Below the pieces are notes generated by a model that was given only the letters and a program-made list of their open reading frames with translations, ran no database searches and had not been told where the DNA came from. From Flavobacteriales bacterium (GTDB taxonomy: Bacteria; Bacteroidota; Bacteroidia; Flavobacteriales; PHOS-HE28), in the NCBI GenBank assembly GCA_008016945.1, contig SSGN01000098.1, positions 1 through 20,508 on the forward strand: 20,508 nucleotides of DNA, in the 5' to 3' direction. The position numbers were made by a program, and so were the translations under genes. Below, one piece after another: positions 1 to 6,704 of the stretch. Within the stretch, counting starts at the first letter, position 1; every line of letters starts with the position of its first letter.

Positions 1-170
1 CCCTGGTCGTCCTCGGTGTCGAAGAGGTTCTCCACGTTGTAGCTCACGATGGACTGTCCGCTCATGGGCGTCAGCGTGGGTGTGGTGAGAGCCGCTTGAT
101 CGGCCACCTCGGGGAGCGACGCGCCGGCGCAGCCCACGGCCAACAACAGAATGGTGTAATTCCAACGCAT
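1..170 (-). CDS. Endonuclease/exonuclease/phosphatase-family lipoprotein (5' part only)
   Basis: This is the N-terminal 56 residues of a minus-strand gene that runs off the left edge. It starts with a short hydrophobic segment (residues 5-13) ending in AVGC at 11-14, which resembles a lipobox, so the mature protein is probably a lipoprotein. Residues 41-55 (IVSYNVENLFDTEDD) match the first conserved motif of the EEP superfamily, in which N45 and E47 would bind the catalytic metal. The substrate cannot be told from this fragment: nuclease, phosphodiesterase and sphingomyelinase-like members all share this motif. The start lies 5 bp after the stop of the upstream DUF853 ATPase gene, so the two are probably co-transcribed. 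Confidence 0.75.
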   Translation of the reverse strand, partial: MRWNYTILLLAVGCAGASLPEVADQAALTTPTLTPMSGQSIVSYNVENLFDTEDDQ

Positions 171-175
171 GCGGA

Positions 176-1732
176 TCAACGTCTGGCGGTGCGGCTGCGG
201 GTGGACTTCACGCCGAGCATGCCCAGCAAGCCGCGGGTGAATTCGCGCAGCACGGTGTTGCCGAGCTGCCGCACCAGGGTGTTCTTGCTCACCTTCTCCA
301 GGGTGCTGGGTTCCGGTCTGCCTTTGCGTTCGGGCTTCGGCGCGGGGGGCGGTGTATCCTCCCCTGCTTCGTCCTTCAGCCGTTGCTGCAGGCGCTTCTC
401 CAGGATCTCGTAGACGCTCTCGCTGTCGATCACCTCGTTGTACTTGGCGGCGATGTGGCTTTGGGCCACCACCCCACCGATCTCCAGCGGGCTGAGGATG
501 TCCATGCGGCTTACCGGTGCGCGCAGCAGGGTGTGGGCCAGTGGCGTGGGCGCGCCTTTCTCGCTGAGGGCGGTGACCAAGGCCTCGCCGATGCCGAGGG
601 AGGTGATCAGCTGTTCGGTGTCGTAGAACGGGGTGAGCGGGTAGTTCTGGGCGGTTTTCTTGATGGTGGTGCGGTCCTTGGCGGTGAAGGCGCGCAGGGC
701 GTGCTGCACCTTGAGGCCGAGCTGGCCGAGTACGCTGTCGGGCACGTCGCTGGGGTCTTGCGTGCAGAAGTACACGCCCACGCCCTTGGAGCGGATCAGT
801 TTGATGATGGTCTCGATCTGGTCCAACAGGGCCTTGGAGGCGGTGTTGAAGATCAGGTGGGCCTCGTCGATGAAGAGCACGAGCTTGGGCTTGTCGGGAT
901 CGCCCACTTCGGGGAAGGTGCTGTAGATCTCGGCCAGCAGGCACAGCATGAAGGTGCTGAAGAGCTTGGGCCGGTCCTGGATGTCGGTGAGGCGCACGAT
1001 GTGCACCACGCCAAGGCCGTCGCGCTGGGCCAGCAGATCGTTCACCTCGAAGCTGCGTTCGCCGAAGAAGGCGTCGGCGCCCTGCTGCTCGATCTCGATG
1101 AGCTTGCGCAGGATGATGTTGACCGTGGCGGGGCTCACCTGTCCGTACACCTTGCGGATCTCCTCCTTGCCCTCGTCGGTGACGAATTGCAGCACCCGGC
1201 GGAGGTCCTTGAGGTCGATGAGCGGCCAGCCGTTGTCGTCGCAGTACTTGAACACGAGGGCCAGCACGCTCTGCTGGGTATCGTTCAGTTCGAGGATGCG
1301 CCCCAGCAGCACCGGACCGAATTCGCTGATGGTGGCCCTCAGGCGTGCGCCGGGTTCCTTGCTCAGGGTGAGGAGTTCCACGGGCAGGGCCTGCGGGGTG
1401 TAGGCTTCGCCGATCCGCGCGTGGCGCTCGTGGATCTTGTCGTTGGCGGTGCCGGGTGCCGCGATGCCGCTGAGGTCGCCCTTCACGTCCATCAGCAACA
1501 CGGGCACGCCCTTCAGCGAGAGCTGCTCGGCGATGACCTGCAGGGTCTTGGTCTTGCCGCTGCCGGTGGCGCCACAGATGAGGCCGTGCCGGTTCATGGT
1601 GCGCAGGGGCACGCGCACCAACGCACCCGGCGGCACTTCGCCATTGAGCATGGCCCCGCCGAGGATGATGCTGTCGCCCTTGAACGTGTTGCCTTCCTGG
1701 ATGGTGGTGCTGAACTGTTCCGCTGTTGCCAT
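176..1732 (-). CDS. HerA-like ATPase, DUF853 family (YjgR-like)
   Basis: The gene encodes 518 residues, close to the roughly 500 of E. coli YjgR. Walker A is GATGSGKT at 54-61. Walker B with its acidic pair is LVLFIDEAH at 284-292. The conserved CTQDPSDVP segment lies at 323-331. The C-terminal tail (about 460-480) is Pro/Glu/Lys-rich and low in complexity. HerA/FtsK-type ATPases are hexameric P-loop motors, but the role of the DUF853 branch is poorly defined, so no DNA substrate is asserted. I chose the ATG at 1732. An in-frame upstream ATG at 1816 would overlap the divergent glycosyltransferase gene and adds an unconserved, non-hydrophobic leader. TTCCTTTG on the minus strand at 1745-1738, just before the start, resembles a Bacteroidota -7 element. 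Confidence 0.9.
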   Translation of the reverse strand: MATAEQFSTTIQEGNTFKGDSIILGGAMLNGEVPPGALVRVPLRTMNRHGLICGATGSGKTKTLQVIAEQLSLKGVPVLLMDVKGDLSGIAAPGTANDKIHERHARIGEAYTPQALPVELLTLSKEPGARLRATISEFGPVLLGRILELNDTQQSVLALVFKYCDDNGWPLIDLKDLRRVLQFVTDEGKEEIRKVYGQVSPATVNIILRKLIEIEQQGADAFFGERSFEVNDLLAQRDGLGVVHIVRLTDIQDRPKLFSTFMLCLLAEIYSTFPEVGDPDKPKLVLFIDEAHLIFNTASKALLDQIETIIKLIRSKGVGVYFCTQDPSDVPDSVLGQLGLKVQHALRAFTAKDRTTIKKTAQNYPLTPFYDTEQLITSLGIGEALVTALSEKGAPTPLAHTLLRAPVSRMDILSPLEIGGVVAQSHIAAKYNEVIDSESVYEILEKRLQQRLKDEAGEDTPPPAPKPERKGRPEPSTLEKVSKNTLVRQLGNTVLREFTRGLLGMLGVKSTRSRTARR

Positions 1733-1786
1733 GGCGGCAAAGGAATGCAAATGCGATCTCAAACCCTCCGGCTGGTGCTTCTTGGA

Positions 1787-1794
1787 TAAACTTG
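1787..1794 (+). promoter_or_regulatory. Possible Bacteroidota -7 element for the glycosyltransferase operon
   Basis: TAAACTTG matches TAnnTTTG at all but one position and lies 10 nt before the ATG at 1805 in a 72-bp divergent intergenic space. I see no clear -33 TTG at the right distance. If it is used, the 5' leader would be very short. Confidence 0.25.
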
Positions 1795-1804
1795 CTCCCC
1801 TACC

Positions 1805-3352
1805 ATGCAGGCACATTCATCGGGCTACAGGATCTGGCGGGTCGCGCTCGTGCTGCTGCTGGCCTATGGGGTGGGCCTTCGGATCCACGCCCTATTGACC
1901 TGGAAGACCAGCCTTTCCAACGACGAGAGCGTGTCGTACATGTGTGCGGCGGCCACCGCTGGCATATGGGAGACCTCCATCGCCGACATGGTGCATCGGC
2001 CCATCACCGTGGCGGACCTGCAACGGTTCTACGACCGGCCTACACGGTTCGACTTCCATGCCGTGTCGCTGGACATGGCACGGTACGATGTGCACCCACC
2101 GCTTTACTTCTGGCTGCTCCACGCGATCCATGTGCTGTGGGGCACCTCGGCGGCCACCGGTGCCTTTCTCAATGTCGCCTTCGGCCTGGGGATCCTGTTG
2201 CTGCTGGTACGGCTGGCGCGCCGCCTCACGGGTTCGGACCTGGCCGCCTTGGCCACGGCCGTGGTGTGGTACCTCTCCCCAGCGGCGGTGCAGATCGACC
2301 TCGAAGCGCGGCCCTACCAACTGATGGCCCTGCTGGCGCTGGCTTCGTACATGCTCGGCCTGCGGCTGATCCAAGGGAGTGCTGGACGATGGTCCTGGGT
2401 CGGCTTCACCATGGTGAACATGCTGGGCCTGCTTACCCACCTGTACTTCCCCTTCCTACTGCTGCCTGGTGTGGTGTTGATGCTGGCCCAGCACGGCATC
2501 GGTCGCCGGAGTTGGGCATACCTCGGCAGCCTGTTGGCCTCGCTCGCGGGTATGCTCCTCCTCTACCCGGAGTTCCTCGAGTTCCTCATCACCTACGGCG
2601 ACCGCCCACGCGATGTGCCCGAACCGGTGGATCACCTGAACCGGCTGAAGGGCGTGGTGTACACTACCATACAGTTCCTCACCGAACCACATGTGCTGCG
2701 GTACGGCTACCTCCTTCTCACGGTGATCGTCCTGGTGGCGTGGGGGCGCAAGGTCAGGAGCAAAGGCTTAACAAAGGCCGCGGGTCTTCGTTCGGAGCGG
2801 GGGGGCTTCTTCCTCACCTTCGGCTGGTGGTCGTTCTTCACCATCGCTCTGTTCCTGGCCGGTGTTAGTCCGGCGCAGGCCGTGGGCGAGCAGTATTTCG
2901 CCTACCTCTGGCCCATGGCGGCTATCACGGGGGTGTTGGCGGTCGGGACGCTGTTGCACGGCGCGGCGCGGCATTGGGCGTTGGGCGTCCATCTGGTGTT
3001 GCTCTCGGTCTCGTTGGCCGTGGCCGTGCGGCGTTCGGAATACCTGAAGCCAGCGATACCCGTGGAGTGGAACGGCATCATCGCCACCAACGACCTACTG
3101 GTGACCGATGAGGCCAAGCGTACCGCGCTCCCACGCATGGCCCGGCACCTGCCCGGCGACCTGCCGATGTACATCCTGCTCGACGCCGAATGGCCCGAAC
3201 TGCAAGGGGTGCACCGCGTCGCCTTCCTTCACCTCGCTATCGCCGAAAGGCCGTTGGAACCGTTCCTCACGTGGCTCACCGACCAGGGTTTCCGGCCCGA
3301 GGGGCCTGCCTTGTCGACCGATCGGTACGAACTTCGTTCCTTCACCCGCTGA
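1805..3352 (+). CDS. GT39/ArnT-like integral membrane glycosyltransferase
   Basis: This 515-residue GT-C-type enzyme probably transfers a sugar from a polyprenyl-phosphate donor at the periplasmic face of the inner membrane. The first membrane segment (about 11-31) is followed by a loop with SNDES at 38-42, whose acidic pair D40-E41 corresponds to the catalytic acidic motif of PMT/ArnT proteins. The family hallmark DVHPPLYFWLLH follows at 95-106 and EARPYQ at 167-172. Many further hydrophobic helices extend to about residue 410, then a soluble C-terminal segment of about 100 residues. The acceptor (lipid, polysaccharide or protein) cannot be read from the sequence. The stop codon abuts the start of the next gene, a DPM1-like enzyme that could make its lipid-linked donor. 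The alternative is a GT83 or another GT-C family with the same fold. Confidence 0.85.
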   Translation: MQAHSSGYRIWRVALVLLLAYGVGLRIHALLTWKTSLSNDESVSYMCAAATAGIWETSIADMVHRPITVADLQRFYDRPTRFDFHAVSLDMARYDVHPPLYFWLLHAIHVLWGTSAATGAFLNVAFGLGILLLLVRLARRLTGSDLAALATAVVWYLSPAAVQIDLEARPYQLMALLALASYMLGLRLIQGSAGRWSWVGFTMVNMLGLLTHLYFPFLLLPGVVLMLAQHGIGRRSWAYLGSLLASLAGMLLLYPEFLEFLITYGDRPRDVPEPVDHLNRLKGVVYTTIQFLTEPHVLRYGYLLLTVIVLVAWGRKVRSKGLTKAAGLRSERGGFFLTFGWWSFFTIALFLAGVSPAQAVGEQYFAYLWPMAAITGVLAVGTLLHGAARHWALGVHLVLLSVSLAVAVRRSEYLKPAIPVEWNGIIATNDLLVTDEAKRTALPRMARHLPGDLPMYILLDAEWPELQGVHRVAFLHLAIAERPLEPFLTWLTDQGFRPEGPALSTDRYELRSFTR

Positions 3353-4087
3353 ATGTACCATGGTAACGACTGGGCCCTGATCGTCCCCCTCGCCAACGAG
3401 GAGGCCGAGTTCGCCATGTTCATCACGGCCTTGCGCACCATGCTGGACCGGTTGAGCTCCGGTACCGTGTACTTAGTGGTGGACAACGTTTCCAAGGACC
3501 GTACGCTGGAGCTTTGCCAAGCGTTGGAGCGGGATGATCATCGCTTCAAGGCCGTGTGGGCCCCGGAGAACCGCAATGTGGTGGACGCCTACATCCGTGG
3601 CTACCGGGAGGCTTTTCGCAACGGGCATGAACTCATCATCGAGATGGATGCCGGTCTTTCCCACGACCCGCGCGCGCTGCCCATGTTCCTCCGGGTGTTG
3701 AACGAAGGGAACGAATGCGCCTTCGGCAGCCGCTTCATCAACGGGGGCTCCATCACCGAATCGAACTACCGGCGCACCGTGCTCTCCAAGGTGGGCACCA
3801 TCCTGAGCAACATTCTCCTGGGCAGCCGCATGTACGATATGACCTCCGGTTACCAGGGATTCCACCGCGAGGTGGTGGGGCGCTTCCTGGCCTATCCGTT
3901 GTTGTCCAAGGCCCACTTCTACCAGACCGAGCTGCGCTACCTGTTGCGCTATACCCGTTACGCCGAGATCCCCATCCACTACAAGGCGCCCAGCCCGCGC
4001 GTGTCGTCGAACGCCATCGGCGATTCCCTCCGCGTGCTGTTGCATTACTTCAAGCTACGCCTCCTGTTCCGCGCACCCCGGTTATGA
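3353..4087 (+). CDS. GT2-family glycosyltransferase, dolichyl/polyprenyl-phosphate sugar synthase-like
   Basis: The 244-residue GT-A protein opens with VPLANEE (11-17), a version of the nucleotide-sugar-binding start. VVDNVSKDRT follows at 42-51. The metal site region EMDAGLSHDP is at 97-106, GSRF at 125-128, and SGYQGF at 165-170 is typical of DPM1-like enzymes. There is no C-terminal membrane domain, so it resembles the short DPM1-type synthases. The predicted reaction is transfer of a sugar (mannose or glucose, undetermined) from a nucleotide donor to polyprenyl phosphate on the cytoplasmic face. The classic DAD is DAG here (D99, A100, G101), so one usual metal ligand is missing. The ATG follows directly after the previous stop, and the gene overlaps the next by ATGA, indicating a single translationally coupled unit. 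Confidence 0.88.
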   Translation: MYHGNDWALIVPLANEEAEFAMFITALRTMLDRLSSGTVYLVVDNVSKDRTLELCQALERDDHRFKAVWAPENRNVVDAYIRGYREAFRNGHELIIEMDAGLSHDPRALPMFLRVLNEGNECAFGSRFINGGSITESNYRRTVLSKVGTILSNILLGSRMYDMTSGYQGFHREVVGRFLAYPLLSKAHFYQTELRYLLRYTRYAEIPIHYKAPSPRVSSNAIGDSLRVLLHYFKLRLLFRAPRL

Positions 4088-5094
4088 CCATGGCCCGCAC
4101 CGCCCTTGTGATCACCTCCATCGCCGCACCCAACGCCGTGCTGCGTTCGTTCGCCGAGGGCTGTACGAAGCATGGCATCGGCTTCATCCTGATCGGCGAC
4201 AGGCCATCGCCCACCGACTTCCACCTGGACGGCTGCGATTTCTGGGGGCTGGAGCGGCAACGCACCATGCCGTTCCAACTGGCGGCGCTGTTGCCCGAGC
4301 GGCACTACGGCCGTAAGAACCTGGGCTACCTGCAGGCCATCCATAACGGGGCCGAGGTGATCCTTGAATCGGACGACGACAACTTTCCGCGTGAAGCGTT
4401 CTGGGGGGAGCGCTCGCTGAAGCACACCACCGGCTCGTTCGAGGGCACCGGCTGGGTGAACCTGTACCGCTGCTTCAGCAAAGAACCCGTGTGGCCGCGC
4501 GGCTTCCCCCTGGAACATCTGCAGGACGTCGTGCCCCCTGTGCCCGCGCACACGGAGAAGGACTGCCCCATCCAGCAGGGTCTGGCCGATGAGAACCCCG
4601 ACGTGGACGCCATCTACCGGCTGGTGGGGAAGTTGCCGCTGGACTTCGAGCAGCGCGAACACCCGGTATCCCTCGGAAAAGGCGCGTGGTGCCCCTTCAA
4701 CTCGCAGAACACCACGTGGTTCAAAGAGGTGTTCCAACTGCTCTACCTCCCCTCCCATTGCAGTTTCCGGATGACGGATATCTGGCGCAGCTACGTGGCC
4801 GTGCGCATCTGCTGGGAGAACGGCTGGGACGTGCTGTTCCACAATGCCACGGTATGGCAGGAACGCAATGCCCACGACCTGATGAAGGATTTCGCCGATG
4901 AGCTCATCGGCTACCAGTACAACAAGGCCATCACCCAGAAGCTGCAGGCACTACCGCTGAAACCCGGTGTGGAACACATCGGGGCCAACATGCTGGTCTG
5001 CTATCAGGAGTTCATCGCCATGGGCTTGGTGGGTGCGCAGGAACTGCCCCTGCTGCACGCGTGGAACGCCGACATGGCGGCGCTACAGGCGTGA
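4084..5094 (+). CDS. STELLO/DUF288-like glycosyltransferase
   Basis: The 336-residue protein resembles the DUF288 (STELLO) family, best known in plants and animals and also found in scattered bacteria. Visible landmarks are VITSIAAPN (9-17), FILIGDRPSPTDF (34-46), the GRKNLGYLQAI block (76-86) and an aspartate triplet ESDDDN (95-100) that should be the DxD metal site. KGAWCPFNSQNT follows at 199-210 and TDIWRSYVAVRICW at 231-244. I see no signal peptide or membrane helix, so it is probably cytoplasmic or peripheral. The start ATG at 4084 overlaps the GT2 stop (ATGA); a second in-frame ATG at 4090 is equally possible. The donor and acceptor are unknown. Position in the operon suggests it adds a sugar to the same glycan or lipid as its two neighbours. 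Confidence 0.75.
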   Translation: MTMARTALVITSIAAPNAVLRSFAEGCTKHGIGFILIGDRPSPTDFHLDGCDFWGLERQRTMPFQLAALLPERHYGRKNLGYLQAIHNGAEVILESDDDNFPREAFWGERSLKHTTGSFEGTGWVNLYRCFSKEPVWPRGFPLEHLQDVVPPVPAHTEKDCPIQQGLADENPDVDAIYRLVGKLPLDFEQREHPVSLGKGAWCPFNSQNTTWFKEVFQLLYLPSHCSFRMTDIWRSYVAVRICWENGWDVLFHNATVWQERNAHDLMKDFADELIGYQYNKAITQKLQALPLKPGVEHIGANMLVCYQEFIAMGLVGAQELPLLHAWNADMAALQA

Positions 5095-5240
5095 TCCCTT
5101 TTTGCACTTTCGGTCGCGGCCGAAGCTGCACCGCTATTCCTTCACAGGCCGATACGAGGGGCCTGTTGTAAGGCCGAAGGTGTGGGCCGCAGCTACCGAG
5201 GGCCGGGCCATAGGAATGGGCTTCTCGGAGAAAGTATGGG
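5091..5240 (+). repeat. Dispersed intergenic repeat, copy A
   Basis: This stretch aligns with the minus strand of 15996-15878. Both begin GTGATCCC. From CGGCCGAAG at 5117 to AAG at 5172, 47 of 56 positions are identical by hand alignment without gaps, including the 15-mer AGGCCGATACGAGGG at 5146-5160. About 30 extra bases in copy A (within 5173-5212) precede a second matching block, 5213-5240, with 21 of 28 identical. Copy A begins over the stop codon of the DUF288 gene and fills the gap before the convergent DoxX gene. No transposase or terminal inverted repeat is visible. The rest of the gap, 5241-5320, shows nothing recognisable. Confidence 0.7.
5144..5166 (+). terminator. Hairpin downstream of the glycosyltransferase operon
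   Basis: ACAGGCC (5144-5150) pairs perfectly with GGCCTGT (5160-5166) around a 9-nt loop, 50 nt after the DUF288 stop. It lies inside repeat copy A. The pairing is not kept in copy B, so the hairpin may be incidental. There is no U tract. Confidence 0.3.
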
Positions 5241-5320
5241 GCAAGGATCAAGCGATGTCCACCTCGCTCCTTTCTCATGAACGCCACCGGAACCAGGTTC
5301 TTCGAGGTACCCAGTAGGCA

Positions 5321-5719
5321 CTATCCGAACGAGATCCGGTCCACCGCGAACCGGCCACTGCCCGTGAATAACAGGGCCACGAAGCCAACGAGGTACATCG
5401 CGGCCAGTTCCTTCTCCGCGAAGGCCGCATCGCCCTTCACCATGAACACCACCACCGCCATGGCGATGATCAGCGGGATCAGGGCCGCGCGGGTCCAGAG
5501 CCCCAGCACCACCAGGGCCGAGCACACCACCTCGGCGAGCAGGATCAATATCAAGGAGAACGCAGGACCCAGCCCGAAAGGATCGGCGAAGCTGTCCACC
5601 TTCTCACCGAACGCCATCAGCTTGGGCCAACCATGTTGCCAGAACATGGAGCCACCGAAACCGGCGCGTAGCACGAGGTAGCCGAAGTCCTCCGAAATGG
5701 GTTCGCTGTTGATGAGCAT
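5321..5719 (-). CDS. DoxX-family membrane protein
   Basis: The gene encodes 132 residues with four hydrophobic segments (about 14-30, 52-72, 78-95 and 106-122), the usual length and topology of DoxX/DoxD-like proteins. The N-terminal part has the typical run LRAGFGGSMFWQHGWPKL at 17-34, with FG before the second helix. Its biochemical role is uncertain: relatives include the small subunit of thiosulfate:quinone oxidoreductase and many uncharacterised proteins. The chosen ATG follows a non-hydrophobic, Arg-rich extension that is unlikely to be translated. It is transcribed divergently from the TPR gene and converges on the glycosyltransferase operon across repeat copy A. Confidence 0.85.
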   Translation of the reverse strand: MLINSEPISEDFGYLVLRAGFGGSMFWQHGWPKLMAFGEKVDSFADPFGLGPAFSLILILLAEVVCSALVVLGLWTRAALIPLIIAMAVVVFMVKGDAAFAEKELAAMYLVGFVALLFTGSGRFAVDRISFG

Positions 5720-5738
5720 GGGGTCGTGGAATACGGGT

Positions 5739-5746
5739 CGAAAGTA
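5739..5746 (-). promoter_or_regulatory. Possible -7 element for the DoxX gene
   Basis: On the minus strand TACTTTCG differs from TAnnTTTG at one position and lies 19 nt upstream of the DoxX start. No convincing -33 TTG is visible. The 121-bp divergent space 5720-5840 should also hold the promoter of the TPR gene, which I could not identify. Confidence 0.3.
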
Positions 5747-5840
5747 CCGGCGCGCGCGCCCGGCCCACGAGCCACCGGCCACGACTTTTCCACCATGCCC
5801 ACCGGAACTATTCCCATGCACCTGCCGTACCAACCCCGCG

Positions 5841-6551
5841 ATGAAGCACCTCCTTGGTTTCCTCTGCCTCGCTCCGACGATGGCCCTGATGGGCCAGGAC
5901 GATGCCCTGCTCGCCGGTGTGACCGCCATGCGCAAGGCCGACCATAGCAGCGCTACCGTGGCCTTGGACAAGGCCGTGGCCGACGCTCCAGCGAACGGCC
6001 GCACCTGGTACTACCGCGCCATGAACCGCATGGCACTGGGCGACAACGACGGCGCCATGCTGGACCTGGACCAGGTGCTGCGGCTGGACCCCAGGGATGT
6101 CCATGCCCTCTTGCGCCGTGCGGAGGTGCACCAGGTACGCGGCGACATGGACCTGGCCTCCACCGACCTGTACCGCGTGATCGGTACCACCCCTACCGGG
6201 CCGGCAGCGGAACACGCCCTCTTCGAACTGGGGCGCATGGCCGTTCTGCGCAACGACCTTCCCGCCGCATTGGGCCACTACGACCGGCTGGTGGAATTGG
6301 CCGCGGACAATGCTTCGGCATGGTGCGAGCGAGGGATCGTGCGCAGCTTCGTGCACGACGATGACAACGCTGTGGCTGACCTGGAGAAGGCCCTGGAACT
6401 CGCCCCCGACACCGACAAAGCCTACGGTGCGCTTGCCGTGGTCTATTTCCGCCAAGGACGCGAACAAGAAGGGTGCTATGCCCTGCATCGCGCCCACGAC
6501 CTCGGCGACCGTTCCGTGGAGGAACTGCTGCTGTTGCGTTGCGACCGATGA
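5841..6551 (+). CDS. Secreted TPR-repeat protein
   Basis: The 236-residue protein starts with a signal peptide (MKHLLGFLCLAPTMALMGQ) and is then almost entirely tetratricopeptide repeats, about six 34-residue units from residue 20 to 225. Typical TPR positions are seen in WYYRAMNRMALGDNDGAMLD (56-75) and in the unit starting AWCERGIVRSF (160-170). TPR domains are protein-protein scaffolds, and in Bacteroidota such exported proteins often sit in periplasmic or envelope complexes, but no partner can be named. I chose this ATG because it begins the signal peptide; upstream in-frame ATGs precede Arg/Pro-rich sequence that does not look coding. The next gene downstream, thrS, is separated by 153 bp and a promoter. 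Confidence 0.85.
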   Translation: MKHLLGFLCLAPTMALMGQDDALLAGVTAMRKADHSSATVALDKAVADAPANGRTWYYRAMNRMALGDNDGAMLDLDQVLRLDPRDVHALLRRAEVHQVRGDMDLASTDLYRVIGTTPTGPAAEHALFELGRMAVLRNDLPAALGHYDRLVELAADNASAWCERGIVRSFVHDDDNAVADLEKALELAPDTDKAYGALAVVYFRQGREQEGCYALHRAHDLGDRSVEELLLLRCDR

Positions 6552-6565
6552 TATCGGCTTTGCCG

Positions 6566-6589
6566 TGGCCCGAACGACCCCTCGGGCCA
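6566..6589 (+). terminator. Hairpin after the TPR gene
   Basis: TGGCCCGA (6566-6573) and TCGGGCCA (6582-6589) form a perfect 8-bp stem with an 8-nt loop, starting 15 nt after the TPR stop codon. No T run follows, so termination efficiency is uncertain. Confidence 0.45.
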
Positions 6590-6654
6590 AGTGGAAGGGC
6601 TTCCCGTTAGGTGGAAGCCTTTCTGCATTCGGGATCACTTCCTGCACGGAATGC

Positions 6655-6662
6655 TACTTTTG
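6655..6662 (+). promoter_or_regulatory. Bacteroidota -7 element for the thrS operon
   Basis: TACTTTTG is an exact match to TAnnTTTG and lies 42 nt upstream of the thrS ATG. The -33 region is weak (TTCTG near 6620 or TTCGG near 6627). This is the best exact promoter match I found in the window. Confidence 0.45.
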
Positions 6663-6704
6663 ACGTCCTCTTGCCCACCGCTCGTAGGGTGGCGAGCTGA
6701 AACG

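Noticed and set aside
383..1789. 468-codon open frame on the plus strand, antisense to the DUF853 gene
   Set aside because: It is a shadow frame produced by GC-rich codons. The minus-strand gene has clear Walker motifs and the normal family length.
1726..2868. Alternative 380-codon frame overlapping the GT39 gene
   Set aside because: The composition is Arg/Pro/Gly-rich without motifs, while the frame starting at 1805 has membrane helices and the family signatures.
5117..5172. The two repeat copies as remnants of a shared protein (RPIRG segment in both)
   Set aside because: Differences fall at codon positions 1, 2 and 3 about equally, and I see no start signal or complete open gene, so a non-coding repeat is preferred. 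A wider search could revive this idea.
6552..6704. T-box or riboswitch in the thrS leader
   Set aside because: After the predicted promoter only about 40 nt remain before the ATG, too short for a T-box, and no specifier-like structure is visible.
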